Origin: Paenibacillus sp. G2S3
GTDB taxonomy: Bacteria; Bacillota; Bacilli; Paenibacillales; Paenibacillaceae
Direction of reading: 5' to 3'
DNA length: 64,000 nucleotides
Assembly: GCF_030123105.1 (NCBI RefSeq)
Contig: NZ_CP126095.1
Span: 1,984,001-2,048,000, forward strand
A program made the position numbers and the translations under genes. This document shows positions 18,501 to 28,015 of the stretch, in pieces. The notes beneath the pieces are model-generated. The model was not told the origin of the DNA and did not search any database. It saw only the letters and a program-made list of their open reading frames with translations. Position 1 is the first letter of the stretch, and each line of letters begins with the position of its first letter.

Positions 18501-19547
18501 TATTTTGGGTGCGTTGATATCAACTTGTATGGCATTTCCATTGAGCACATAAGCATCACCAGAGGTAGTTAATTGTAAAATGGCGGAAGACTGGTTATTT
18601 GCAAGTCTGGCCGACACGTCAACATTAGTAATGTCCCAGCCTTGTCGGCCACCGATAATGTTGGTGCCTGGATTTCCGTTTGTTTGATTGCGATTTCCGA
18701 ATGTTCCAGTGGTATCCAGTACACCTAGATCGTTGTTAATCTGTGAAGCGAAGAAGTTGTTGGCAAAGTTATTGGGTCCTGATAAAGCTACAAGCGTAGC
18801 TGATGTAGGCCCGAACAATGCCTGGTCTCCCGAACGATTCGCATCACCCTCCTGTGCGCTAAATAGTGCCCTGCCTCCAAGTGCACCTGTAATAGGAGTT
18901 GCAAAGCCTGTTATTGTAGTAGAGACTGGTGCAGAAGTTGCCTGTACAAGTATTGCGCCTGCCCGTAAGGACATATTACGGAAGGGCAAGGATGTATTTT
19001 GATAGATTACACCAAGTGTCCAGCCCGCATGATTAGCTGTGGAATCACTAGGAATAACGATCGTACCAACTACACCGCCAGTGGTGTAGGTCCCAGCGCC
19101 GCCTTGTAAAATAATGCTGGTGACATTGGCAGAACGGACATATGCGGAAGCACCACCTCCCAAATCAACAGTATTACTAGTAGCTGCATCGGGAGTTATG
19201 CTGAACGTACTTCCGGTAGGCGTAATTAAAGAGACTGGGTTGTTTATGGCCGCACTGAGATTCACAGTTCCGTTAATATAAGTACCGCCCCATATCAGCT
19301 CTGCATATAGCACAGTGCTGCCTGATGGCAGGACCAGTATAGCGGATGAACTGTTGCTCGTATAAAGACTTGTTGTTCCATTAGGATAGGTGCCAAAAAT
19401 AGATGTAGTGTTAACAGTGGTGAAACCGCCGATGCTGTCTAGTGTCCCTGGCACTCCGACCGTATCGGAGCGACTAAGTCCAAGTGTGTTGCCTGTAAAT
19501 GTGATAGCACCGGTCGCATTGATCGTTGCCCGTACGACTAGTGGAAT
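12819..19547 (-). CDS. Giant DUF11-repeat protein (N-terminal part)
   Basis: About 2240 residues. An N-terminal domain of about 350 residues is rich in Thr/Ser/Gly (ATGAITFTGNTLGLSRSDT at its start) and is followed by 15 DUF11 units of about 127 residues, the last one cut short. Each unit opens with a VVKS-like motif, then VGDTITYT, SNTGN, DxIPAGTTFV, GSIAPG and a LP-P-QLxNQA closing strand. DUF11 units are beta-sandwich modules usually found in surface proteins. There is no signal peptide, LPXTG or membrane anchor, so export by Sec is not supported; a spore-surface or structural role is speculative. The TTG at 19571 has no ribosome site. AAGGAGGTGA at 19562-19553 points to the ATT at 19547, a rare start. 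The function is unknown. Confidence 0.75.
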   Translation of the reverse strand: MPLVVRATINATGAITFTGNTLGLSRSDTVGVPGTLDSIGGFTTVNTTSIFGTYPNGTTSLYTSNSSSAILVLPSGSTVLYAELIWGGTYINGTVNLSAAINNPVSLITPTGSTFSITPDAATSNTVDLGGGASAYVRSANVTSIILQGGAGTYTTGGVVGTIVIPSDSTANHAGWTLGVIYQNTSLPFRNMSLRAGAILVQATSAPVSTTITGFATPITGALGGRALFSAQEGDANRSGDQALFGPTSATLVALSGPNNFANNFFASQINNDLGVLDTTGTFGNRNQTNGNPGTNIIGGRQGWDITNVDVSARLANNQSSAILQLTTSGDAYVLNGNAIQVDINAPKINVTKSANVTGPIVGDTVTYTVIVSNTGTASAASVVLSDALPAGSTFVTGSVVVAGVARPTFDITAGISLGSLALSTSITVTYQAKVTSLPPSPQNIANTANAAFTFQSVAGGSIMTGVIPSNTVTLPVYSPILSIIKSANTANATVGDQITYTLQITNTGNIGALTTLTDNIPTGSSYVAGSFTVNGTPVAGNPATGIAIGTIAAGGSSTIQFRVLVNSLPSPPQLVDQASAAYTFQVPDGRIIAGSASSNTLSIPVRLPNVTVVKSAGFADVAVGDTLLYTSVITNNGIEAITNVTLTDTIPAGTSLVSGSVTVAGTSQPSANPGTGITVGSIAAGSSVAVTFQVNVISLPSPSQLLNKSTASYSSGAFTGISLSNTTTTPVYQPIIQIVKSSNTASATVGGNILYTLNVQNSGNIGAAVTLTDNIPSGAAFVSGSVTVNGVVRPTDSPLTGINLGTIAFGTVVPVTFLVSVQSLPSPPVLNNLASSSYTYQLPSGRSLSGTSQSNTVSIPVSAPNITLSKTASVADVAVGENLTYTVVVSNTSSVAVNNVVVSDPIPTGGTFVAGSVIVGGSSVPAANPSTGISISSIAAGSSITVSFKVNVSSLPNPSQFANRASASFTSGAFTGSSLSNTVVTPVYQPIINMVKSANTAQASVGGSLSYSILISNTGNIATTLLLTDNLPPQSVFNANSVIIGGTPLPGYNPVTGIPVGTLAPGDSVSVSFLVTITALPPSQMLLNSASATYSFTLPDGRQLGGNVVSNTLSVPVSAPNVSVVKSVNAATAVTGDILTFTSVLTNNSIATVSNIILSDPLPENVAFIPGTVIVGGITQPLAVPSAGIPIGSLGPGATATVTFEVRITMPIPSQINNQSSVSFTSGVFSGSSSSNITSTPVIQPQISLLKSAVDGNGNVDALVVGDTVNYTVVVSNAGNLAANVTLTDNIPAGTVFNPNSVIVGGMPQPGAAPNTGIAVGSVAPGASIPVSFSVSIVSLPSPQQISNQASASFTYTPPDGRPLSGTAVSNTVTLQVSAPNIVVVKSSTSTSVAVGDTVIYNVNITNNGIEAVNSIILNDPTPAGAAFVTGSVSVNGVPFPNLNPSSGISIGTLAPGASALVAYSVTVTSVPPTATLINKASVTFTSGVFSGSTFSNTVTIPVFQPNISVVKTSSTLNATTGDAVSYTLTVSNTGNYPASLIITDNIPAGTTFVTNSVLINGLPLAQADPSTGIPAGVIPPGGTTAVVFTVDITSLPTPQQLVNQGTVAYSFTLPDGRTLGGSILSNTVTIPVSSPNLAVVKSTPTTATTVGDTITYSVTITNNGIEPVNNAVFTDALPAGTTFVLGSVLVDGVPRTGVSPSTGVTLGSIAPGVTVTVAFTVNTVSLPPSGLLNNQSTVSFTSGVLSNVAFSNIVSTPIYLPILAAAKSSNSIQATVGDTITYTINVSNTGNYGALATLSDTIPSGTTFVPNSVLIQGAPAPGADPAAGIPLGVISAGATLSVMFSVLISTLPASQQLINQASVAFAYTLPDGRTFNSSINSNTTTISVSSPNVIVTKSSPATDAVVGDTITYNLTVTNSGIANISNVNISDPIPAGSTFVAGSVIVNGTPHPNANPANGISLGTIAPGVTVNISFNTIVNVLPNPATLTDQASVSFTSGAFSGSSFSNTLVIPVYQPIIVVVKSADRTAATVGDTITYFLNVTNTGNLIANVVVSDTIPSGAIFVPNSVLVNGVPQPGSDPSAGLNIGAVAPGSTVTVTITLQVTVASLPSPQQLVNQASATFSFTPPDGRLLTGTSLSNVLIIPVSSPDVSVVKSTTSIDAVVGDIITYTIVVTNLGISAVNNVIMVDPIPAGSQFVTGSITVDGTPRPNGSPASGIAIGTIAAGASSTITFQVQVVAL

Positions 19548-19580
19548 GATTCTCACCTCCTTCGAGGTCAATTTGCTTTT

Positions 19581-19611
19581 AAAAAAGTGAACCGTCCCAT
19601 AATCAGGACGG
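19581..19611 (-). terminator. Hairpin between the methyltransferase and DUF11 genes
   Basis: On the minus strand a CCGTCC/GGACGG stem (19606-19611 with 19592-19597) is followed, after five bases, by TTTTTT. It probably ends the methyltransferase transcript or attenuates entry into the DUF11 gene. Confidence 0.55.
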
Positions 19612-19677
19612 CACAGTTAATACCTGTATGTTAGCCTATGATGTAATTCGGGTATTATTGTATGTCCCATCAATAAA

Positions 19678-20322
19678 TTATAGGAAATTTTGTCTATCGT
19701 GTGATTTTAGCCTGCGTTTCATAAGAACACGCGGTTCAGCGTAATGCCCTCTACTCATCAATTCCAGCTCATGAATAGAAATATCTTCTTTGATTACGGT
19801 GAAGTGGTACATGATTTCATGCACAACATTGGCTTGAAGCGTCTTTAGTATTTCTAATTCTTCTGTTTCATAAAGAGGATCTTCATAAGGGTATTGATAG
19901 AAAAGCTCCATCCGCAGCAATCGATAATCGAACGGCGGCACCGGGATGGGATAGTCAGGAATCGATGGGCATACTGGACCGGACGGGGGCTGGAAAAAGG
20001 ATCCTGTGAAATATCTCGGAGTATATTCATCAAACTTCTGCTTAAAGGTAGGATTGGACATATGAACAAAACTGTGGGCATACGGGACCAGTATACAAAC
20101 AATGGCTTTGTGGGTGCTAATTCTGTGAATTTCCGACATAACCGCGGATAAATCGTCGATATAAGGTAATACACGACTAGCCATTACAAACTCGGCGGTA
20201 TTGTCCGGCAAAGGGATGCCTTGGCTAATGTCACAGACAATATCTACGTTGGGACCCGCGATACGATCGATCCCGAGATAACCTGCTTCTTTACTGGATC
20301 CGCAGCCGATATCGATTCTCAA
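19678..20322 (-). CDS. Class I SAM-dependent methyltransferase
   Basis: A soluble methyltransferase-like protein of about 214 residues. It has motif I as RIDIGCGSSKEAGYLGIDR at the very N-terminus, an acidic-end strand (VDIVCDIS) and the motif IV-like region FVMASRVLPYIDD. Later residues include a Pro-rich segment. The TTG at 20322 is 8 bases after AAGGAG, whereas the upstream GTG at 20331 abuts that site, so TTG is preferred. It lies upstream of the DUF11 gene on the same strand, separated by a hairpin. The substrate is unknown; modification of the neighbouring repeat protein or of a glycan would be speculation. Confidence 0.8.
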   Translation of the reverse strand: MRIDIGCGSSKEAGYLGIDRIAGPNVDIVCDISQGIPLPDNTAEFVMASRVLPYIDDLSAVMSEIHRISTHKAIVCILVPYAHSFVHMSNPTFKQKFDEYTPRYFTGSFFQPPSGPVCPSIPDYPIPVPPFDYRLLRMELFYQYPYEDPLYETEELEILKTLQANVVHEIMYHFTVIKEDISIHELELMSRGHYAEPRVLMKRRLKSHDRQNFL

Positions 20323-20526
20323 GGGGACCACTCCTTAGGGATAAATCAGGCTCAACACTATTGTATTAATCTCGCTTAAGCCTGCATCCGGCGGATGCCT
20401 ATTAAAGATTGGAAGTTACTAAAAATAACGTATTATGAAACCTTAGCAGAGTTGATACGTTTATAGGAGTAGGCTTATAGAAAATGACTTTGCAAACAAC
20501 CGCTAAACATAGAGGAGGCAGTCAAC

Positions 20527-20994
20527 ATGAAAAAACAACGTTCCTTACCCGCTATAGCTGCAATCGCAGCATTAACGCTAGCCCTAACCGCTTGCGGTGC
20601 TACTAATAATTCAGCACAGCCATCTGCAGAACCAAGTGCAACAGCTTCTCCAGTACCAACAGAGGAGACCACAAGCACACCCGTACCTACAGAAGGTACA
20701 AGTACCACTGCACCAACAGAGAATCCAAGTACTCCCGCACCCAAACCTACTGCAAATCCAGAAGCTAAAATTCTTAAAGGAACAGGCGTTTACGTCGGCC
20801 AAATAGATAGTCATTCTGTTGAGATTGAGACCAAAGAAGGTCCTACGGCTTTTGAGATCACAGCTGGTATGGAGAGCGTTATTGAGAAGTTAAATACGGA
20901 TGATCCTGTAGCTTTTGAATATGTTGAAAAAGCAGTGGAAGGCGATGCTACAGTTAAACAGCGTGTACTTTCGAAGCTGTCACTTGCAAAATAA
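20527..20994 (+). CDS. Small lipoprotein with Pro/Thr/Ser-rich linker
   Basis: A 155-residue predicted lipoprotein: signal peptide with lipobox LTAC (Cys near residue 23), a Thr/Pro/Ser-rich spacer to about residue 82, and a compact C-terminal domain of about 70 residues (GVYVGQIDSHSVEIETKEG). The linker suggests the domain is held away from the membrane across the wall. The function is unknown. The ATG has a good AGAGGAGG site. It is divergent from the methyltransferase gene and is followed by a bidirectional terminator. Confidence 0.8.
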   Translation: MKKQRSLPAIAAIAALTLALTACGATNNSAQPSAEPSATASPVPTEETTSTPVPTEGTSTTAPTENPSTPAPKPTANPEAKILKGTGVYVGQIDSHSVEIETKEGPTAFEITAGMESVIEKLNTDDPVAFEYVEKAVEGDATVKQRVLSKLSLAK

Positions 20995-21017
20995 AGAAAC
21001 GCTATCATTTATGAATA

Positions 21018-21061
21018 ACAAAAGGGCTGCTCCTGATTGATTTCAGGAACAGCCCTTTTGT
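21018..21061. terminator. Bidirectional terminator
   Basis: A long stem ACAAAAGGGCTG/CAGCCCTTTTGT with inner TCCTGA/TCAGGA pairing and one mismatch serves the convergent lipoprotein (+) and membrane protein (-) genes. Confidence 0.85.
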
Positions 21062-21081
21062 CTTGGAATTAGAAATGAACG

Positions 21082-21543
21082 TTATAGCGTCCCGGCATTG
21101 ACTAAGAAAATAGTAATAAGCAGCATAAAGAGTAGGATAATCACACCGTTGATGATAGTGCCTATAACGCCGAAAACCTTACGTCTCTTCCGGATGGAAA
21201 GCCCAATAATGCCGATGACAACACCAATTACATTAAGCGCTGAAAGAATAATAACAGTCATTCCAAGAAGCATGATGGACTGCGATGATTCGGCTAATAG
21301 ATTCGAGTTCTCGTTAACCATGGAAGAAGCTTTCATAATAATGAAAACGAAGAGGGCTGCATAACCCATAATGGTCACGAGACTAATGATGAAAGAAGCA
21401 ATACCAGGTCCAGAGTGCTGTAAGTCATGTTCTACTTTTTGATACGAAGACGACGAACCAGCACCTGGCTGACTCAAATCAGGTTGGGGATTTCCTACCT
21501 CTGCTGTAGGCACATCAGATTTTGAGAGAGAATTAAGTTCCAT
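21082..21543 (-). CDS. Small membrane protein (DUF4190-like)
   Basis: A 153-residue integral membrane protein. The first 50 residues are polar and disordered; then come three hydrophobic helices (about residues 50-75, 90-118 and 128-150). A short basic loop, SIRKRRKVFGVIG, precedes the last helix and resembles DUF4190 proteins of Gram-positive bacteria. The ATG at 21543 is chosen because AAGGAG lies 8 bases before it and abuts the earlier GTG at 21552. The function is unknown. Confidence 0.7.
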   Translation of the reverse strand: MELNSLSKSDVPTAEVGNPQPDLSQPGAGSSSSYQKVEHDLQHSGPGIASFIISLVTIMGYAALFVFIIMKASSMVNENSNLLAESSQSIMLLGMTVIILSALNVIGVVIGIIGLSIRKRRKVFGVIGTIINGVIILLFMLLITIFLVNAGTL

Positions 21544-21711
21544 AGGTTGCACTCCTTGAGAGATAAGAATGAAATGTTGTTAATATCCACTTTTTCATAT
21601 TGATGCTAAAAAAGCAACCCCTGTTTATGGCTAATTCATAAAGGCTGCTGGAAAAAGCAACCGTTAATCGTATATGATAGAAGAAGTCTAATATTAAGGA
21701 GTTGTAATCGT

Positions 21712-22098
21712 ATGCAACGGAAACTTATGGCCTGGGGGGCTTTGCTAGCGATGCTGGCAGTTGGAGTAGGCGCTTTTGGCGCTCATTTATTAAAACCTGT
21801 GATCAGTGAAGAATATATGAAGGTATATGAGACGGGTGTACAGTATCACTTGGTACATGCGCTGGGTGTAATTCTGATAGCACTGGTTGTAGGTCAATGG
21901 GGAGAAAGTACCCGGTTACGCTGGGCAGGACGGTTGTTAATAGCAGGCACTATTTTATTCTCAGGTAGCTTGTATGTTCTGAGTATCTCCGGGATTAAGG
22001 TGCTTGGAGCGATTACGCCTATTGGTGGTGTATGCTTTATAGCAGGCTGGTTATGCTTGGTTTTGGAAGCATTCTCACGCAGCAAAAAAGCATCTTAA
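21712..22098 (+). CDS. DUF423 family membrane protein (YwdK-like)
   Basis: A 128-residue inner-membrane protein with four predicted helices. The family signature is clear: GAFGAHLL near residue 20, YETGVQYHLVHALG near 42 and ITPIGGVCFIAGW near 103. B. subtilis YwdK belongs to this family. The biochemical role is unknown. It is preceded by AAGGAGTTG and followed by a strong bidirectional terminator, so it is monocistronic. Confidence 0.88.
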   Translation: MQRKLMAWGALLAMLAVGVGAFGAHLLKPVISEEYMKVYETGVQYHLVHALGVILIALVVGQWGESTRLRWAGRLLIAGTILFSGSLYVLSISGIKVLGAITPIGGVCFIAGWLCLVLEAFSRSKKAS

Positions 22099-22118
22099 GC
22101 ACCCAAGTTATAATTGAA

Positions 22119-22165
22119 AGATAAATAAGCATCCGTTCCGTATAGGGGCGGATGCTTATTTATCT
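22119..22165. terminator. Bidirectional terminator
   Basis: A perfect 17-bp stem (22119-22135 with 22149-22165) with A- and T-rich flanks lies between convergent genes. Confidence 0.85.
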
Positions 22166-22178
22166 GTAACGTATACGT

Positions 22179-22706
22179 TTACAGAAACTCGTCGATTTCA
22201 TTTAGATTAAAGCTATAGACCTGTTTCTCATCCACATGGTAGACACTGATAGAATTGGCATCTTCATCAAAATTTAAAATACGACAGGGCATAGACACTT
22301 GCTTTCCATACCGATTCGCGCGTAAACGTACTAATTGGTTGTTCTGAATATACTGACGAATTTTCCCGTATGCATCTGCTGGCGTCTCAATAGCTGACTG
22401 CTGTGCAGGCAATTCTGCCTGTTTATCTATCGGTTTATCGAGCTGCTTTTTAGTGGTCTTTGGTGGTAGCTTAAATGAAATGGGAGGTGCAGAGCTTTGA
22501 TTCAAGGCTAGTTTGGCAGAACGAAGCAAGCTGTCAATGGTTCTCCCCAATTCAAGACCGGAGTTAATGTTGAAATCTGTGATTTTGTCGTTATTGTTCA
22601 ACATTTCAAGCAGATATTGCAATGCAAGCGGGTTGGTACGGGCATTAATCAGGATGTCGACATTAAATAAATAGTTGCCGTCTGTGTGTTGTAGTTTCTC
22701 GTCCAT
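22179..22706 (-). CDS. Hypothetical protein
   Basis: A soluble protein of about 175 residues, family not recognised. The N-terminal half is mixed alpha/beta with FNVDILINARTNPLALQYLL, which may be a small alpha-helical ligand or protein-binding domain. A Lys/Pro/Gln linker lies at about 85-125. The C-terminal 55 residues (RLRANRYGKQVSMPCRILN, YHVDEKQVYSFNLNEIDEFL) look like a small beta barrel similar to WYL- or YolD-type C-terminal folds. The ATG at 22706 after GGGGGAT is preferred over the longer frame. Confidence 0.6.
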   Translation of the reverse strand: MDEKLQHTDGNYLFNVDILINARTNPLALQYLLEMLNNNDKITDFNINSGLELGRTIDSLLRSAKLALNQSSAPPISFKLPPKTTKKQLDKPIDKQAELPAQQSAIETPADAYGKIRQYIQNNQLVRLRANRYGKQVSMPCRILNFDEDANSISVYHVDEKQVYSFNLNEIDEFL

Positions 22707-22921
22707 AGATCCCCCAGCTTTTTGTTTGAACATTTCTTTACAATTATAAGAATGTAAATAAACTATAACATTAAACAAGTAATAATCATATACCTGACAC
22801 TAGAGAAAATGGGACCAAGGTACTGTGTTTTTTACGAAAAGCCTAGGACTACCAACTGCACATCAGCAGGGAGTGAAGCATACATATACATCGTGGTTGG
22901 TGAATAAAGGAGGTGCTGCTA

Positions 22922-23224
22922 TTGGTTACTATAGAGCCCATTATCGTAGGTGAACATACGCTGATCGGGGTAGAGGTTAAGCTTCCGAAAACAACGCTGC
23001 TCTCAATCAACACAAGCCGAGGTTATATTATGTGTGGTGCGCTGGATGTTGGTCTGCTCAATGAGAGGCTCAGTGATCGGCATATTATCGCAGCCAGGGC
23101 GGTTGGTGTTCGCACGCTGTCACAGCTGTTAGCTGCTCCATTGGAGTCTGTAACCATAGAGGCGGAGCGTCTAGGTATCGTACCTGGTATGACAGGTTCG
23201 GATGCATTGCTTCTTATGGTCTGA
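22922..23224 (+). CDS. yunC: YunC family protein (DUF1805)
   Basis: A 100-residue cytoplasmic protein closely resembling B. subtilis YunC. The signature segments KLPKTTLLSINTSRGYIMCG, ALDVGLLNERL and AVGVRTLSQLLAAPLESVT are present over the full family length. The function is unknown. The start is TTG at 22922, 8 bases after AAAGGAGG; the earlier GTG overlaps that site. In B. subtilis yunC neighbours yunD; here the yunD homologue is about 13 kb away. Confidence 0.88.
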   Translation: MVTIEPIIVGEHTLIGVEVKLPKTTLLSINTSRGYIMCGALDVGLLNERLSDRHIIAARAVGVRTLSQLLAAPLESVTIEAERLGIVPGMTGSDALLLMV

Positions 23225-23248
23225 CTGAACAATCTTACAAAATCCAAA

Positions 23249-23282
23249 GAACAAGAGGCCACTGGCCTCTTGTTCTTTTTTG
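23249..23282 (+). terminator. Terminator of yunC
   Basis: A perfect stem GAACAAGAGGCC/GGCCTCTTGTTC with a 3-nt loop is followed by TTTTTT. Confidence 0.9.
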
Positions 23283-23363
23283 CATGAATCTGAATTTGAA
23301 CATAATGGAGAGCGTCTCTAGGGAGAGTAATTTAAACAGAAAGTTTATGGAAGGGTTCTCCTT

Positions 23364-23389
23364 GTTTCGTCGTACATGCTAAGGGGTAA
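23364..23389 (+). promoter_or_regulatory. Sigma-B-like promoter of dps
   Basis: GTTTCG (23364-23369), 14 bp, then GGGTAA (23384-23389) resembles the sigma-B pattern GTTTAA-N12-15-GGGTAT. B. subtilis dps is a sigma-B general stress gene. Whether this organism has a sigma-B is not visible here. Confidence 0.4.
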
Positions 23390-23467
23390 ATTAAGAATAG
23401 ACAAGTTGCTGCCGGACGAAGAATTAAGCAGCCCGGTAAATATAAAGGATAAGGATGGGATCATCTC

Positions 23468-23929
23468 ATGGCTAAAGCATCTAATAAAGTAAATACAACT
23501 TCACTGGAACAAATTTTGAACCGTCAGGTTGCTAACTTGAATGTACTGTACGTTAAAATTCATAATTTTCATTGGTACGTAAAAGGAGAACAATTTTTCT
23601 CTCTTCACGTGAAATTTGAGGATCTATATAATGAAGTGACGCTGCAAATGGATGAAGTTGCAGAGCGTCTGCTAAGCATCAAAGGAAGTCCTGCTGCGAC
23701 GATGAAAGAATATTTGGAATTGGCAACGATTCAAGAAGCTACTGGTAAAGAAGATACACGTGGGATGGTTCAGTCTCTGATTGAAGACTTCGCTACCATT
23801 TCTGAAGAGCTGACAGAAGGCATCGAGCTTGCTGAGGAAATTAAGGATCAGCCAACTTCTGACATGTTGATAAAAATTCGTGGTGATCTTGAGAAACATC
23901 AATGGATGCTGCGTTCTTACCTTAGCTAA
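23468..23929 (+). CDS. dps: Dps/ferritin-like DNA-binding stress protein
   Basis: A 153-residue Dps-family mini-ferritin that stores iron and detoxifies peroxide, forming dodecamers. Ferroxidase ligands are visible: His in IHNFHWYVKG (about residues 32-35), His in FSLHVKFEDLY and the Asp/Glu pair in LQMDEVAERLL. The C-terminus EKHQWMLRSYLS is typical. AAGGATGGG precedes the ATG. It is monocistronic, between terminators, with a sigma-B-like promoter upstream. No PerR box was seen in its own promoter. Confidence 0.93.
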   Translation: MAKASNKVNTTSLEQILNRQVANLNVLYVKIHNFHWYVKGEQFFSLHVKFEDLYNEVTLQMDEVAERLLSIKGSPAATMKEYLELATIQEATGKEDTRGMVQSLIEDFATISEELTEGIELAEEIKDQPTSDMLIKIRGDLEKHQWMLRSYLS

Positions 23930-23944
23930 ACGATAAAGCGTATG

Positions 23945-23977
23945 AAATAAGGCTTCCTGCGGGAGGTCTTATTTTTT
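23945..23977 (+). terminator. Terminator of dps
   Basis: A stem of about 13 bp (AAATAAGGCTTCC with GGAGGTCTTATTT, including G-T pairs) is followed by TTTTTT. Confidence 0.8.
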
Positions 23978-24098
23978 GCGTTAGGTTGGGTATGAATGAA
24001 CATTGGGGATTAACACTAAAAATAGCGAATTATGCGGTTCTTCATAGAGAAAATAAAAAGAGATATTTGTAAAAAAACAGGCTTTGTTATAAAATTGT

Positions 24099-24123
24099 TG
24101 AGAATCATTGATAATCATTGTGA
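24099..24123. promoter_or_regulatory. Fur-like boxes in the suf promoter
   Basis: Two overlapping matches to the 7-1-7 motif TGATAATNATTATCA lie at 24099-24113 and 24109-24123 (TGATAATCATTGTGA, 12 of 14 by hand count). They cover the -35 region, as expected for iron-dependent repression by Fur. Confidence 0.6.
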
Positions 24124-24136
24124 TTCAATTTATAAT
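24108..24136 (+). promoter_or_regulatory. Core promoter of the suf operon
   Basis: TTGATA (24108-24113), a 17-bp spacer, then TATAAT (24131-24136) give a near-consensus sigma-A promoter about 100 bp before sufC. The -35 lies in the Fur-like boxes and the -10 in the PerR-like box. Confidence 0.65.
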
Positions 24137-24144
24137 AATTATAA
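24130..24144. promoter_or_regulatory. Perfect PerR-type box in the suf promoter
   Basis: TTATAATAATTATAA is a perfect 15-bp palindrome identical to the PerR consensus TTATAATNATTATAA. It overlaps the -10 hexamer, so a bound repressor would block RNA polymerase. Confidence 0.6.
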
Positions 24145-24238
24145 TGTGATATAGAATCTAATTGTGCTGGGAATCAGGAACATCCTGTTTCAATACAACT
24201 TTTGATTTCGCAAATCGATCAATGGAGGGAATAATATT

Positions 24239-25021
24239 ATGGCAGCAGATTTTGTCATTGAGGGACTTAAAGCGACGATTGAGGGAAAAGAGATTTTGAA
24301 GGGGATTAACCTTCAAATGAAAGGTGGCGAAATTCACGCCATCATGGGACCAAACGGTACAGGTAAAAGTACCTTGGCGTCAGCTCTTATGGGTCACCCT
24401 AAATATGAAGTAACTGAAGGAACAGCAACACTTGAAGGTGAAGATCTTCTGGAGATGGCGGTTGATGAACGCGCACGTGCAGGTCTTTTCCTTGCTATGC
24501 AGTACCCAAGTGAAATTTCCGGAGTAACAAACTCCGATTTCTTGCGCTCTGCCATTAATGCCCGCCGTGAAGAGGGAAGCGAAATTTCTTTGATTCGTTT
24601 TATCCGTCTTATGGAAGCGAAGATGAAAGAACTGGACATGAATCCTGAGTTCCTACACCGTTACCTGAACGAAGGTTTCTCCGGTGGTGAGAAGAAACGT
24701 AACGAAATTCTACAAATGATGATGCTAGATCCAAAAATCGTGATTCTGGACGAAATTGACTCTGGTCTTGATATTGATGCTTTGAAAATTGTAGCTGAAG
24801 GCGTAAACTCCATGCGGAGTGAAGATCGCGGCTTCCTGGTTATTACCCACTATCAACGTCTCTTGAACTACATCAAACCTGATTTTGTACATGTTATGAT
24901 GCAGGGCAGAATTGTGAAATCCGGTGGTCCTGAGCTTGCACAACGTCTGGAAGCAGAAGGCTACGAGTGGATTAAAGAAGAACTTGGAATTGAAGACGAA
25001 ACAGTAGGGCAAGACGCGTAA
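24239..25021 (+). CDS. sufC: Fe-S cluster assembly ATPase SufC
   Basis: This cytoplasmic ABC-type ATPase of the SufBCD scaffold powers Fe-S cluster assembly. At 260 residues it has the normal length. Walker A is GPNGTGKST (about residues 37-45), the signature FSGGEKKR (about 146), and Walker B VILDEIDSGLDIDAL (about 167). AATGGAGGG precedes the ATG. It is the first gene of sufC-sufD-sufS-sufU-sufB, behind the promoter carrying Fur-like and PerR-like boxes. Confidence 0.97.
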   Translation: MAADFVIEGLKATIEGKEILKGINLQMKGGEIHAIMGPNGTGKSTLASALMGHPKYEVTEGTATLEGEDLLEMAVDERARAGLFLAMQYPSEISGVTNSDFLRSAINARREEGSEISLIRFIRLMEAKMKELDMNPEFLHRYLNEGFSGGEKKRNEILQMMMLDPKIVILDEIDSGLDIDALKIVAEGVNSMRSEDRGFLVITHYQRLLNYIKPDFVHVMMQGRIVKSGGPELAQRLEAEGYEWIKEELGIEDETVGQDA

Positions 25022-25048
25022 GAAACGCCAGGAAGGAGGAGAACACTT

Positions 25049-27991
<2,943 letters not shown>

Positions 27992-28015
27992 TAGAAGAAC
28001 AAGGAGGCTGACACC

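Noticed and set aside
13192..19590. Many plus-strand ORFs of 60-105 codons opposite the DUF11 gene
   Set aside because: They repeat with the DUF11 period, lack ribosome sites and are antisense shadows of a repetitive gene.
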